A stretch of 51,634 nt of DNA, taken from Ignisphaera sp. GTDB taxonomy: Archaea > Thermoproteota > Thermoprotei_A > Sulfolobales > Ignisphaeraceae. Each line of letters begins with the position of its first letter. The stretch's first letter is position 1. The notes beneath the pieces were generated by a model. That model saw nothing but the letters and a program-made list of their open reading frames with translations, made no database searches and had not been told where the DNA came from. This document shows, in pieces, positions 16,899-25,598 of the stretch. The stretch covers positions 1-51,634 of the forward strand of contig JANXEL010000057.1 of NCBI GenBank assembly GCA_025058535.1, given 5' to 3'. The translations under genes and the position numbers were made by a program.

Positions 16899-18146
16899 TC
16901 AACCAATGTAGGTTTGTGAGCCTCGAGCTCTTCTCATTATAGCTCTAACCAGGATTGCTACAAGTGTCAGTACTACGATAATGAGAGGTATATGTATTAG
17001 CTGAACACCCCCGTGTGTTTTGTACATCCTGATATTCTCCAGCTCAGCTTTATTTACGGAATAGACAGCCCACATCTCATTCTTTGGCATTGGTTCAAGT
17101 TCTCTATACTCAGATGCGGCTACATACACGCTGTTTCCGTCAATCCCTATCCTTCCATTCCATAGAATCCATGGGGATCTCGTGGATATCGTTACGTTTG
17201 CGGCAATATCTAGGTTTTCACTGAGTACGAACAGGCTATTCATTGTTATATAGGGGGGAGCTATTATCTTTGAGCTGAATGCCAACAGTTTATTGCCATC
17301 AATGTGGGCAAGTCCGAACACTATATAACCATCGAGCTTCCTCTCCAAGAGTATATTACCTCTATCATCAATTCTCATTATACCCATTGACCCTCCTATG
17401 TAGACATGGCCATCTTGCGTGTGCACGATAGCGTATGGATAGCCCTTAACAACCTCTAAATCAACTGTCTTTATAGAGTTTAAGTTTTTGTCGAGAATTT
17501 CTATCCTCGGCACTTCGATACCACTCGAATCTACATACAGGTAGAGCACCCATAGTAGACCATTTTGATCACTGGTTATTTTGGGGAAGGCGTAGGACCA
17601 CATCCAAGAAAGTGGTGCCTCCATGGTGTGTATGGCTTTAAGATGCAGATCCCCCGCCATTCTTTTTTCAATTCTATATCCATTAAAACTAGAGCCTGTG
17701 GCTGCACCCAATATGTATATGTACACATCATCAAGGTATATAGATGTAGCTACATCCATTCCATCTGAAGGATTGGAGATCTCCATCGAGACAACGTTTA
17801 GATCACCATCGAACCTTACTATAATCCATCCAAAATCTCTACCAGAAATATTAACAGTGCCAACAGCGTACACACCATCATCACTTGCATAACAATCGTA
17901 CAGTGTGCCCATAAACCCTCTCCATACACTTAGAAGGGCTCCTGTGCTACTTTCCCTAGCTTCGGCTCTCATAACAGGGATGCTGTCGGCTTCATCAAAT
18001 CCAACAATGTAGATCTTACCGTTATGTACACATACCGATAGCGCGACATCCCTACCTGGACTGTAATCCTCCACTATAATCCATTGAAAAGCGCTGTACT
18101 TTGCTAATATTAGAAGAATCGTAAAGAGTACTACTTCTGCTCTCAC
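16899..18146 (-). CDS. Membrane-anchored extracytoplasmic protein, beta-propeller-like
   Basis: 415 residues. A short hydrophobic N-terminus (VVLFTILLILAKYSAFQWIIV) looks like a signal peptide or anchor; the C-terminus has one membrane segment (IPLIIVVLTLVAILVRAIMRR) followed by positive charges. Between them are repeated four-stranded units with recurring HNGKIYIVGF, DDGVYAVGTVN, LDDVYIYILGAA, QDGHVYIGGSMG and DGNSVYVAAS, each about 45-55 residues apart, as in beta-propellers. The protein is likely exported and anchored with the propeller outside. The start is GTG 18146 with a perfect GGTGAT 5 nt before it; the overlapping ATG is followed at once by a stop. It diverges from the glycosyltransferase-like gene. 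Function is unknown: binding or structural roles are both possible. Confidence 0.7.
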   Translation of the reverse strand: MRAEVVLFTILLILAKYSAFQWIIVEDYSPGRDVALSVCVHNGKIYIVGFDEADSIPVMRAEARESSTGALLSVWRGFMGTLYDCYASDDGVYAVGTVNISGRDFGWIIVRFDGDLNVVSMEISNPSDGMDVATSIYLDDVYIYILGAATGSSFNGYRIEKRMAGDLHLKAIHTMEAPLSWMWSYAFPKITSDQNGLLWVLYLYVDSSGIEVPRIEILDKNLNSIKTVDLEVVKGYPYAIVHTQDGHVYIGGSMGIMRIDDRGNILLERKLDGYIVFGLAHIDGNKLLAFSSKIIAPPYITMNSLFVLSENLDIAANVTISTRSPWILWNGRIGIDGNSVYVAASEYRELEPMPKNEMWAVYSVNKAELENIRMYKTHGGVQLIHIPLIIVVLTLVAILVRAIMRRARGSQTYIG

Positions 18147-18431
18147 ATTTAATCACCAGAAGCTACTTATCTAGAGGATCTATTTTTTATAGATTCCTGT
18201 AGTCTCCATTATGCATTTCAAAGTTTACCAGAATTCACAGCTGTTAAAACTCCACTGCAACGAAGTAGCACTAATAAATGCTCTGGAGCACTATTTCAAA
18301 AATCCAAAATTAATTCAGCCTACATAGCTAGTCTAAGAATATAGAGATCCATTATAGTGTGATATATATACTTCAGAGCACTACAGGTTATCTAGCCCTG
18401 CGTAGTATAGTACGTAGTGCTGTGATGCATA

Positions 18432-19793
18432 ATGAGGGGTGTGGATTTCAAGGACCTGCTATTCATAGCTGTATTGGCTGTAGGCCTTTTGATAAGGCTT
18501 GTGCTAGCACCATATTCATCAGGTTCGGATGTTGTTCAGTTTGCTGGGTTTGCAAAAACTTTTCACAGGCACGGTTTTTGCTTCTATCGCTATGCTTCTG
18601 CACACAGCTCTGAGAGCTGGCCTTTTAACTGGCCTTATCTATACGGCCCTGTGCTAATGTATCTTCTTGGTGCACTTGCACATATCGTACCACCCATTTA
18701 CGACATCTTGTGGCAGGGAGATTCCTACAGTATCTACGTATCTACTAATTGGGTTTTTGCTCTTAAGTTCATCTACATACTGTTTGATGTTGCAATCACT
18801 ATAGCTATATACCTAATTACTAGGAGTGTTTATGCTTCCACTATCTTCTATTTAAATCCTGCTACAATCTACATCTCTAGCATATACGGTATGTTTGATC
18901 AAATGGCTGCAGCAGTTATAATTATAGGCATCTATATGCTTAGCAGAAAGAGGTTCTGGCTCTCTGGTATCGTGCTCGGCATATCGCTCATGATTAAGCA
19001 GACAATGTTGTTTCCCATAGTAGGTCTTGGAATCTCACTTCTCCTGCGCAATAAGGCCAAGAATCTGTTCATCGCTATCACAGGTTTCACTATGGGGATC
19101 CTTGCAATGCTTGCACCAATCTTACTCTTCTGTCCTAGTTCTCTCCAAGGTATTTTCGGCACACTGTACATGGTTAAACCAAGGTATGCTGAGCCTATTA
19201 TGTACAACTTTAATGGTGTCACAGGTATTGCTACACTCATCCATAGATTTAACACGTGTGGAGAGTTTTGCGGTTATGAAATCCTATGGTCCATCGAGCA
19301 CTGGTACCTGTTCACAGCTATTCTATCACCATTTGTTGCGGTGTCCACACTGGTAATACGCGATCTGTATAAACTATCCACACTATACTACATTCTCTTT
19401 ACAGCTACGTACTGGGGTGTGAACTACCAGTATCTAGTTCCGGAGATAGCCTTCATAGCAATAGCCTCTGCATATGAAAAAGACAGGTGGTTAAAGGCAC
19501 TATACATCGCAGCTTCTATCTACATAGCCCTTTGGGTATTTATCTACCCGGCAGAATGGTGGTTTAGAGCACACATACACAATCCTAATGCAGCTCTTGC
19601 AGAAATTATGGGAAGAGCATCACTTAATGTATACTGTGACAACATATATGCAATATACAGCTTGATACTTACGCAGCTTCACTATGCAATAATACTAAGG
19701 ACCTCCATACACAGCATAACTAACGCAAGGTTGTGCTTCAGTAAATTAATTAGGTTTTCTGCCTCTAAATTTTCTGCTACCGTCATTGAATAA
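18432..19793 (+). CDS. Integral membrane GT-C glycosyltransferase-like protein
   Basis: 453 residues with about 10 hydrophobic segments. Features of lipid-sugar-dependent GT-C enzymes: an acidic residue in the first long extracytoplasmic loop after helix 1 (SSGSDVVQFAGFAKTFHRHG), a YLYGPVLMYLLG helix, FYLNPATIYISSIYGMFDQM and ISLMIKQTMLFPIVGLG, which resemble blocks in ALG/PIG-M and bacterial DUF2029-type mannosyltransferases. It probably transfers a sugar from a polyprenyl-phosphate donor to a cell-surface lipid or glycan. The start is ATG 18432, preceded by TGTGATG. A TATA-like GATATATATAC lies 60 nt upstream. Neighbours are an anchored surface protein (divergent) and a PHP hydrolase (same strand, about 35 nt after), hinting at surface glycan metabolism; this link is inference. 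Confidence 0.65.
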   Translation: MRGVDFKDLLFIAVLAVGLLIRLVLAPYSSGSDVVQFAGFAKTFHRHGFCFYRYASAHSSESWPFNWPYLYGPVLMYLLGALAHIVPPIYDILWQGDSYSIYVSTNWVFALKFIYILFDVAITIAIYLITRSVYASTIFYLNPATIYISSIYGMFDQMAAAVIIIGIYMLSRKRFWLSGIVLGISLMIKQTMLFPIVGLGISLLLRNKAKNLFIAITGFTMGILAMLAPILLFCPSSLQGIFGTLYMVKPRYAEPIMYNFNGVTGIATLIHRFNTCGEFCGYEILWSIEHWYLFTAILSPFVAVSTLVIRDLYKLSTLYYILFTATYWGVNYQYLVPEIAFIAIASAYEKDRWLKALYIAASIYIALWVFIYPAEWWFRAHIHNPNAALAEIMGRASLNVYCDNIYAIYSLILTQLHYAIILRTSIHSITNARLCFSKLIRFSASKFSATVIE

Positions 19794-19828
19794 ATACTTA
19801 TTACCTTCCTCTCCTTAAATGCATTTGA

Positions 19829-21364
19829 ATGGTACACCGAACTGAAGGCGTCTATATGAACGACAGGATATTTGAATACATCCTAGAGGATAGGATACCG
19901 GGATACATAAAACAATCCAACGATTTCATCGAAATACCATTCAAAATTGATAGCGAAATTGACGTACTTCTAATAGAGTTTATTATTTCAGAAGACATGT
20001 GTAGACTCGGTATAGGTGTTATTGACCCGGCTGGTGCATTGAGGGGATGGAGTGCTGAAAGAAGGTCCAAGATATATATTGCCAGGGCTACGGCAACTCC
20101 CGGGTACATTCCAGGCAATATACACCCCGGTATATGGAGAATCATTGCAAGACTTGACAGTGTTACTGGTGATGGCTGTAGATATGTGCTGAGAGTCGCC
20201 GGCTTTAGAACTTTACTGGGTAGTATGAAATTTGATGATGTATCTAGAGTGCTCTCATACTTGACAAAGAACGTGAACCTGGTTGAGTTTGTGAGAAATC
20301 TTTCCGAACTCATCTCAATAATGAACTACACGTATCCTTGTAGAGATTACCTTAATGAATCTAGTAAAGCGGGATGCAGTGGTGGTAGCCTCACGTGGTA
20401 CAGAGGTGATTTACATGTTCACTCTATTCATAGTGATGGTAGAAATACGGTGTGTGAAATAATTGCACTAGCACGTAGTAGAAATCTTGACTTCATAGCT
20501 CTTACAGACCATAATACAGTTAGCCAAAACTATGAACTTCCTATCCATAGATATAATGAACCAATCATAATTCCAGGGATGGAGGTAACCACGTTCTATG
20601 GACATGTGAATGCACTCAATATTAAGAGATATATAGATTTCAGAAGAAGAAGTAAGGATGATTTTAGAAGGCTATTTGATGAGATACATGAAGATGGAGG
20701 TCTCGTTTCCGTCAATCACCCGGATTTATATAAGGAGCCTTTGTGTAGAGACTGTCCATTTAGATACAGAGATGTAGAGGGTTTCGATGCTATCGAGGTT
20801 TGGAATGGACCATGGCACATACTTAATAGTGAATCGCTTCTATGGTGGCACACCATCCTTACAAAAGGATACAGAATTACAGCAGTTGGAGGAAGCGATT
20901 ACCATGGTGTTGATCTCACGAGACTAGGTGAGCCAACTACGTGGGTGTACACAAATAGATCAACAATTGAAGACATCCTCCACGGTATCAAGATGGGTAG
21001 AGTTTATATAACGTATGCTCCTGAGGGGCCACTGGTTAATGTAAAGGCTATTACCGACAGCGGTATCTATACGATTGGAGAGAGCATTAGAATTGCAAAC
21101 TCTAGTTCTGTAGAACTCATTGTAGATGTTAAAAAGGCAAAGGGATCTACACTTAGGATTATAACGCCACAAGATGTGTACAGAGTTGTGGAAATATCTG
21201 AGGAGGGCTTTAGATATAGAGAAAAAATAGATGCTAAAGGCTACAGCTTTGTAAGAGTCGAGATCGGTAGATATAGTGACCCCTACAAGTTAATACCAAG
21301 CAACCATGATGATCTGCTGGCGCTTACAAATCCATTATATATAGATAGTATAGACACTGCGTAG
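19829..21364 (+). CDS. PHP-domain metal-dependent hydrolase (CehA/McbA-like)
   Basis: 511 residues. The C-terminal half is a PHP domain: GDLHVHSIHSDG (residues about 193-204), ALTDHNTVS (224-232), IPGMEVTTFYGHVNAL, GLVSVNHPDL, IEVWNGPW and GGSDYHGVDLTRLGEP, which supply the trinuclear metal ligands. The N-terminal ~185 residues form a beta-rich domain (FKIDSEIDVLLIEF, GIGVIDPAGALRGWS, IHPGIWRIIARLD) as in CehA-type phosphoesterases. There is no signal peptide, so it is probably cytosolic. Reaction: hydrolysis of a phosphoester or related bond, substrate unknown. ATG 19829 fits a TATA-like GAATAAATAC centred near 19791; ATG 19856 is a possible alternative start. It may be co-oriented by function with the glycosyltransferase-like gene 35 nt upstream, though it seems to have its own promoter. 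Confidence 0.82.
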   Translation: MVHRTEGVYMNDRIFEYILEDRIPGYIKQSNDFIEIPFKIDSEIDVLLIEFIISEDMCRLGIGVIDPAGALRGWSAERRSKIYIARATATPGYIPGNIHPGIWRIIARLDSVTGDGCRYVLRVAGFRTLLGSMKFDDVSRVLSYLTKNVNLVEFVRNLSELISIMNYTYPCRDYLNESSKAGCSGGSLTWYRGDLHVHSIHSDGRNTVCEIIALARSRNLDFIALTDHNTVSQNYELPIHRYNEPIIIPGMEVTTFYGHVNALNIKRYIDFRRRSKDDFRRLFDEIHEDGGLVSVNHPDLYKEPLCRDCPFRYRDVEGFDAIEVWNGPWHILNSESLLWWHTILTKGYRITAVGGSDYHGVDLTRLGEPTTWVYTNRSTIEDILHGIKMGRVYITYAPEGPLVNVKAITDSGIYTIGESIRIANSSSVELIVDVKKAKGSTLRIITPQDVYRVVEISEEGFRYREKIDAKGYSFVRVEIGRYSDPYKLIPSNHDDLLALTNPLYIDSIDTA

Positions 21365-21809
21365 AGCTGTAATACCTTTACCGACTTAATATAATGATAA
21401 ATTGTCTACATCAATGCGGTAATTTCGTCACAATTCTACCTGGCTTCCCATCATTATAAACACGTAAAATCGCATTTCTTCTTCATCCCCACTTTTACTA
21501 CTTAAGTATATTTAGGTATCTAGAGTCCAAAATGCCAATCGCTTATGGTTTCCACATTCCAAACTGTGCGCTATTTAAATTGACCTCTACACCTTTCTGA
21601 CATTGAGGAACAGCCCCACAATTGCACACCCCAATATGTTTTAAATATCACACTCCTTTAGCATGAAAACTATTATCCTACGGTAGTTAATGTCTAACGT
21701 ACCAGAATAATTGTGCAAGTATTTAATTTGCCAGCAAGTTCTGGTGATACTAGATGCTGTGGAGAGCTCTGTAGTATAAACTTTTATTTATGCCCATCTG
21801 CAGCTTTTA
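21365..21809. other. Intergenic region upstream of moaC
   Basis: About 445 A/T-rich bases with no open frame worth calling. Several TATA-like strings (for example GTATAAACTTTTATTTA at 21775-21791) lie near the right end; the last predicts transcription from about 21808 for moaC. I see no stem-loop strong enough to name an RNA. Confidence 0.45.
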
Positions 21810-21821
21810 GTGGTGATTCTA

Positions 21822-22274
21822 TTGACAGCAAAGATGATTGATATTAGTGGTAAGGATGAGGTTTATCGAGAAGCTATAGCAAAAGGTTGTATTAAGCTTA
21901 GAAGAGAAACTGTTGATAGAATAAAGAATGGTGATATCGAGAAGGGTGATGTATTCACGGCCTCAGCTTTAACTGCCATACAGGCTGCTAAGCATGCTCC
22001 CTCGCTACTGCCGTTCTGTCATTCTATTAGAATAGATTTTGTCAAGCCTAATATATGGATTGAAGATGATGAAAGAGTCTGCGTAGAAGTCTTAGTTAAA
22101 GCCCGCGAAAGAACAGGTGTTGAGATGGAAGCTCTAACTGCTGTGTCAATCTCGCTGTTGAATATATGGGATATGGTTAAAGCCTATGAAAAAGATGAAA
22201 ATGGGCAGTACCCATATACATCTATAGAAAACATACACGTTGTAACTAAGACTAAGATTCTACAGCTGTCTTAA
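21822..22274 (+). CDS. moaC: MoaC, cyclic pyranopterin monophosphate synthase
   Basis: MoaC converts the MoaA product to cyclic pyranopterin monophosphate in molybdopterin (here probably tungstopterin) synthesis. Family motifs are clear: MIDISGKDEVYREAIAKG at the N-terminus, GDVFTASALTAIQAAKHAPSLLPFCHSI (with the substrate-binding Lys-His), VCVEVLVKARERTGVEMEALTAVS and LLNIWDMVKAYEKDENGQYPYTSIENIHVVTKTK with the catalytic Asp and Lys. The frame opens at GTG 21810, but TTG 21822 is better placed after GGTGAT at 21812-21817; ATG 21834 would leave too long a gap. Length from TTG is 150 residues, as expected. No other moa/moe genes are in the window. Confidence 0.93.
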   Translation: MTAKMIDISGKDEVYREAIAKGCIKLRRETVDRIKNGDIEKGDVFTASALTAIQAAKHAPSLLPFCHSIRIDFVKPNIWIEDDERVCVEVLVKARERTGVEMEALTAVSISLLNIWDMVKAYEKDENGQYPYTSIENIHVVTKTKILQLS

Positions 22275-22334
22275 CAGTGATTCAAATTTAGGTGACGCGT
22301 CACGATCTACCTGTCCCTTCTCATAGGGATTCTA

Positions 22335-22592
22335 ATGGGAATGCTGATTAGATTTAAAAGGATGAATGTGGGTAGACTCATCAATAAGCTTACAACAACA
22401 ATGGTTTACATCATAGTGATGTTGATGGGTATTTTAGCAGGCTATACCATTATGCTGAGGTCCTCTACGGCCGGTATCCAAACGGTTTTCACATTCTTTG
22501 CAGAGGTTTTTCTCCTAACACTTATGCCAGTAGTGATGAGTTTCAGTTTATCTCTATTAATTATACGCATACGTATAGGTAGAGTGAGATGA
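22335..22592 (+). CDS. LysO-like exporter, N-terminal half (separate gene)
   Basis: A small membrane protein equivalent to the N-terminal part of LysO (DUF340) amino-acid exporters, with hydrophobic segments TTTMVYIIVMLMGILAGYTI and FFAEVFLLTLMPVVMSFSLSLLII. Its stop overlaps the ATG of the C-terminal half (ATGA-type overlap at 22589-22592), so the pair should work as one transporter; two-gene LysO arrangements are known in archaea. The start is uncertain. From the first ATG (22335) the protein begins MGMLIRFKRM, which cuts into a hydrophobic helix that continues upstream in frame (VTIYLSLLIGILMGMLI, from 22299). Between the in-frame stop at 22293 and 22335 there is no ATG, GTG or TTG, though GGTGA lies at 22291-22295, 9 nt before an ATC. 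Confidence 0.72.
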   Translation: MGMLIRFKRMNVGRLINKLTTTMVYIIVMLMGILAGYTIMLRSSTAGIQTVFTFFAEVFLLTLMPVVMSFSLSLLIIRIRIGRVR

Positions 22593-23188
22593 TGGAGAGA
22601 TTTTCGGTAATCATCGTGTTTGTAATAGGCATTGGAGTGGGTATAGTACTGTATTCAAATGGGATAGCAGTAGATATGGTAACTAGCAAGTTGATTGAAC
22701 CGCTTCTGTATGCGTTCATAGCTACGGTAGCTGCTGCGATAGTCTTTGAGATAAGATCCACTAAAGAGATTGTGTCCAATATAGGATTATCGTTAAGACT
22801 TACTGTATCCACTGCGGTGGGCTCCATGGTGGGAGGAATTCTCACAGCTCTGATTTTGCATAGAGATTTAGTAGGATGCCTAGCCATTGCCCTTGGAATG
22901 GGATGGTACACTTTCACAGGATCGTACCTAGCTGCATTTGATAGTTATCTTGGGCTTCAAGGATTTACAGCAAATATGCTTAGGGAGGTAGCTACAATAG
23001 TTGTGTACCCAGTTCTATCAAAGAGGTGCCCCATTGAATCAATATCGATTGGTGGAGCAACAACAATGGACACTACAATGCCTATTATAGCTAAGTTTAC
23101 AAATGCTAGAGTGGCTCTGGTTGCGTTTATTCACGGACTTATCCTCACACTCATCATACCTGTGATAATTCCTGCACTGTACAATTAG
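22589..23188 (+). CDS. LysO-like (DUF340) lysine/amino-acid exporter, C-terminal half
   Basis: 199 residues with about six hydrophobic segments. Diagnostic LysO motifs are IALGMGWYTFTGSYLAAFDS and SIGGATTMDTTMPIIAKFT, plus ANMLREVATIVVYPVL. In E. coli LysO exports lysine and thialysine; here the substrate is probably a cationic amino acid, by family only. The gene overlaps the end of the N-terminal half by 4 nt, showing translational coupling. It is followed 64 nt later by an M42 aminopeptidase gene that has its own TATA-like box (GATATAAAAG at 23188-23197), so a peptide-degradation/amino-acid-export link is possible but not shown. Confidence 0.82.
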   Translation: MMERFSVIIVFVIGIGVGIVLYSNGIAVDMVTSKLIEPLLYAFIATVAAAIVFEIRSTKEIVSNIGLSLRLTVSTAVGSMVGGILTALILHRDLVGCLAIALGMGWYTFTGSYLAAFDSYLGLQGFTANMLREVATIVVYPVLSKRCPIESISIGGATTMDTTMPIIAKFTNARVALVAFIHGLILTLIIPVIIPALYN

Positions 23189-23252
23189 ATATAAAAGGCT
23201 TTTACCCTTAGCGATTGTTAAGTAAGTTAGCATAGCACGAGGTCGAATAATT

Positions 23253-24362
23253 ATGAATGAAATTAGAAAAGAAGCTCTATACGCTCTACTAAAAAAGCTT
23301 GTAGAGGCCGTAGGACCATCTGGTTTCGAGGATTCCGTTAGAGACGTTGTTATAGATGAGCTCAAAAACTATGGAGATTCTCTGTGGATAGATTCGCTTG
23401 GAAATGTCATAGCCGTTAAGAAGGGTTCTAAAGGAGCTGCTAGACTTATGATTGCTGCACACATGGATGAGATAGGGCTTATCATCAGCTATATTGATGA
23501 GAGAGGCTTTCTAAGATTTCAACCAATTGGTGGTGTATCTGAGCGCACACTACTTGGTCAGAGGGTTGTTGTAAGAACACTCAACGGCAACCTTGTTAAG
23601 GGAGTTATAGGTTCAAAGCCGCCACACATAATGAGGCCTGAGGAAGCAAAGCAGGTGCCAGAGGGTAAGGACCTGTACATTGATGTAGGTGTGAGTAGTA
23701 GAGCTGAAGCGGAGAAGCTGGGTGTTACCATAGGTAGTATAGCTGTGTTTGAAAGAGATTTAACCGTGCTGGGCAACTCCGACATTATTGTCGGCAAGGC
23801 TCTAGATGATAGGGTTGGTGTTGCTGCTATGATAGAAGCCTTCAAGGCTATAGACTTCAGTGATGTGGATGTATACGCTGTTGCAACGGTTCAAGAGGAG
23901 GTGGGCTTGAAAGGTGCAAGAGTAGCAGCATACTCAATAACACCCCATGTTGCACTAGCGCTGGATGTTACAGTAGCGAGCGATGTAGCAGGTGTATCTG
24001 AACAGGACTGGATCACACAACTGGGCAAAGGACCTGCCATAAAGGTTGCTGATGGTAGAGCGGCCTCTGGGCTTATAGCTCATCCAGCTGTCAGAGATAA
24101 ACTCATAGAAATTGCAAAACAGTATGGAGTACCATATCAGCTCGAAGTGCTCCACGGAGGAACGACAGACGCATCAATAATTGCGTTAAATAAAGAGGGG
24201 GTTCCAGCAGCAACTATATCCGTACCTACGAGGTACATACACTCACCTACCGAAGTTGCAAATTTAAACGATATAGTAATGGCATCAAAGTTAGCAATGC
24301 TGTTTGCGACGAAAATTACATCAGAATGGGCTTTAACAATCATACGCAGAAATCTAAAGTGA
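23253..24362 (+). CDS. M42-family aminopeptidase (TET-like)
   Basis: 369 residues, cytosolic dinuclear metallopeptidase that trims N-terminal residues from peptides; homologues form dodecameric tetrahedral particles. Ligands and catalytic residues are visible: MIAAHMDEIGL (metal His and catalytic Asp), KALDDRVGVAA (bridging Asp), VQEEVGLKGA (general base Glu and metal Glu), LALDVTVASD (metal Asp) and TRYIHSPTEVA (metal His). The PDZ-like insertion is the segment around IGGVSERTLLGQRVVVRTLNGNLVKGVI. The ATG at 23253 has GAGGT about 9 nt upstream. Transcription probably starts near 23219. Older annotation calls such proteins endoglucanase M; the peptidase assignment is well established for the family. 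Confidence 0.93.
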   Translation: MNEIRKEALYALLKKLVEAVGPSGFEDSVRDVVIDELKNYGDSLWIDSLGNVIAVKKGSKGAARLMIAAHMDEIGLIISYIDERGFLRFQPIGGVSERTLLGQRVVVRTLNGNLVKGVIGSKPPHIMRPEEAKQVPEGKDLYIDVGVSSRAEAEKLGVTIGSIAVFERDLTVLGNSDIIVGKALDDRVGVAAMIEAFKAIDFSDVDVYAVATVQEEVGLKGARVAAYSITPHVALALDVTVASDVAGVSEQDWITQLGKGPAIKVADGRAASGLIAHPAVRDKLIEIAKQYGVPYQLEVLHGGTTDASIIALNKEGVPAATISVPTRYIHSPTEVANLNDIVMASKLAMLFATKITSEWALTIIRRNLK

Positions 24363-24528
24363 GCCGATCTACCCCATGTTATAGTCATCAGTATTGAAAA
24401 CGCACAGCTGTAGTGATTTATACCCCAAAGTGTGCTTGTTGACTGAAATAATTTCGGGTATCTCCATAGAAGTATATAAACTATTTAGTGAGAACCCACA
24501 GTGGAACTAATAAAAGTGGGGCTGATCT

Positions 24529-24951
24529 ATGGTTAGCGAGAAAGGCTTGTTTGTAGCAACATCAATTCTAATAGCGACTACTATGGCCATAGGTATCACA
24601 TTTATTCAATGGGTGGTAGGTCTGGTTGCATCGTTTGAGGTGAACCAGCTGCAGATACTTCACAGCAGCTATATCGATTGCTCGAATAATATGTTACATT
24701 TACACGTAAGAAACCTCGGCGCTGTACCAACAGTCATACAAGTTGTTGAGATAGTTGGTTTTGAAAGGATAGACAGTTCTTCTAGATTTCGTAGAGGTGA
24801 GTTCTATATTCCATCAATAATAGTGAATCCTAAGACTGACCATGTTGTGTCCCTACCACTATCGAAGAATTACAATTGTGGTATTGCCTACCAAGTTAGG
24901 GTATACACGTCTACGGGCAATGCGTATACGGCTATAATTTATGCAGAGTAG
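24529..24951 (+). CDS. Type IV pilin-like protein with class III signal peptide
   Basis: 140 residues. The N-terminus MVSEKGLFVATSILIATTMA has the archaeal prepilin/archaellin pattern: a short charged leader ending in Lys-Gly, then a hydrophobic segment of about 20 residues beginning at LFVATS; cleavage after Gly6 by a PibD/FlaK-type peptidase is predicted. The rest is a beta-rich domain with two cysteines (SYIDCSNN and NYNCGIAY) that could form a disulfide outside the cell. The ATG at 24529 follows GGGGCTGATCT; a TATA-like AGTATATAAAC lies at 24470-24480. It is not accompanied by assembly ATPase or membrane-platform genes, so it is either a minor pilin or a secreted protein using that pathway. 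Confidence 0.65.
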   Translation: MVSEKGLFVATSILIATTMAIGITFIQWVVGLVASFEVNQLQILHSSYIDCSNNMLHLHVRNLGAVPTVIQVVEIVGFERIDSSSRFRRGEFYIPSIIVNPKTDHVVSLPLSKNYNCGIAYQVRVYTSTGNAYTAIIYAE

Positions 24952-25075
24952 ATTTTTCCATTATCAATACTCCCAGCAGCATAGTTTTTAAAGTACGTAA
25001 AATTCATAATTAAGCGTTATAAATTTACTACTAAAACTGTATCAATGTACTCACCAACACTAGGAGGTTAAAATA

Positions 25076-25564
25076 ATGACACCCTCAGTTAAGAAGGTAG
25101 CTGTAGGTTCGGATGATCTCTACCCAATCGTTAACACAATTCTCAAATATCTCACTGAGAAGGGATTTGAAATCCACAGTGTAGGTTCGGTAAAGAGTGG
25201 AAAGCCGGAGCCTTGGCCTCTGGTTGGTTATGAGGTTGGGAGGGTGGTAGCTAGCGGTGAGGCTGATTGGGGTATCGCCATATGCTATACTGGAACGGGG
25301 GTATCGATAGCAGCTAACAAAGTTAGAGGTGTTAGAGCTGCTATATGTAATGATCCAGGAACTGCCAGAGGGGCAAGACTATGGAATGATGCCAACGTGC
25401 TTGTGATGAGCAGTAGGCTGGTTAGTGACTACCTGGCCAAGGAGATCTTAGACGCGTGGATCTCGGTAACCAGTATTGATGAGAGTGAGGCAAGAAATAT
25501 CGAAATTTTAAAAAGCTTGGACGCCTGCTTACAGCCATCGACAACCAAGCAACCCAATCAGTAG
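25076..25564 (+). CDS. RpiB/LacA/LacB-family sugar-phosphate isomerase
   Basis: 162 residues. Isomerases of this family interconvert aldose and ketose phosphates such as ribose 5-phosphate and ribulose 5-phosphate. Motifs: VAVGSDDLYPIVNTILKYL, HSVGSV, ADWGIAICYTGTGVSIAANKVRGVRAA (the GxGxxxxANK phosphate loop and the catalytic Cys region) and LWNDANVLVMSSRLV. The usual HxAG/DHAG N-terminal active-site motif is altered to GSDDLYP, so the substrate may differ from ribose 5-phosphate. The ATG at 25076 has a very strong ribosome-binding site (AGGAGGTT, 6 nt away). The following gene starts 34 nt later and may be co-transcribed. Confidence 0.82.
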   Translation: MTPSVKKVAVGSDDLYPIVNTILKYLTEKGFEIHSVGSVKSGKPEPWPLVGYEVGRVVASGEADWGIAICYTGTGVSIAANKVRGVRAAICNDPGTARGARLWNDANVLVMSSRLVSDYLAKEILDAWISVTSIDESEARNIEILKSLDACLQPSTTKQPNQ

Positions 25565-25598
25565 GTGTAATTACCCACAAAATTAGTAGGAGAGATAG

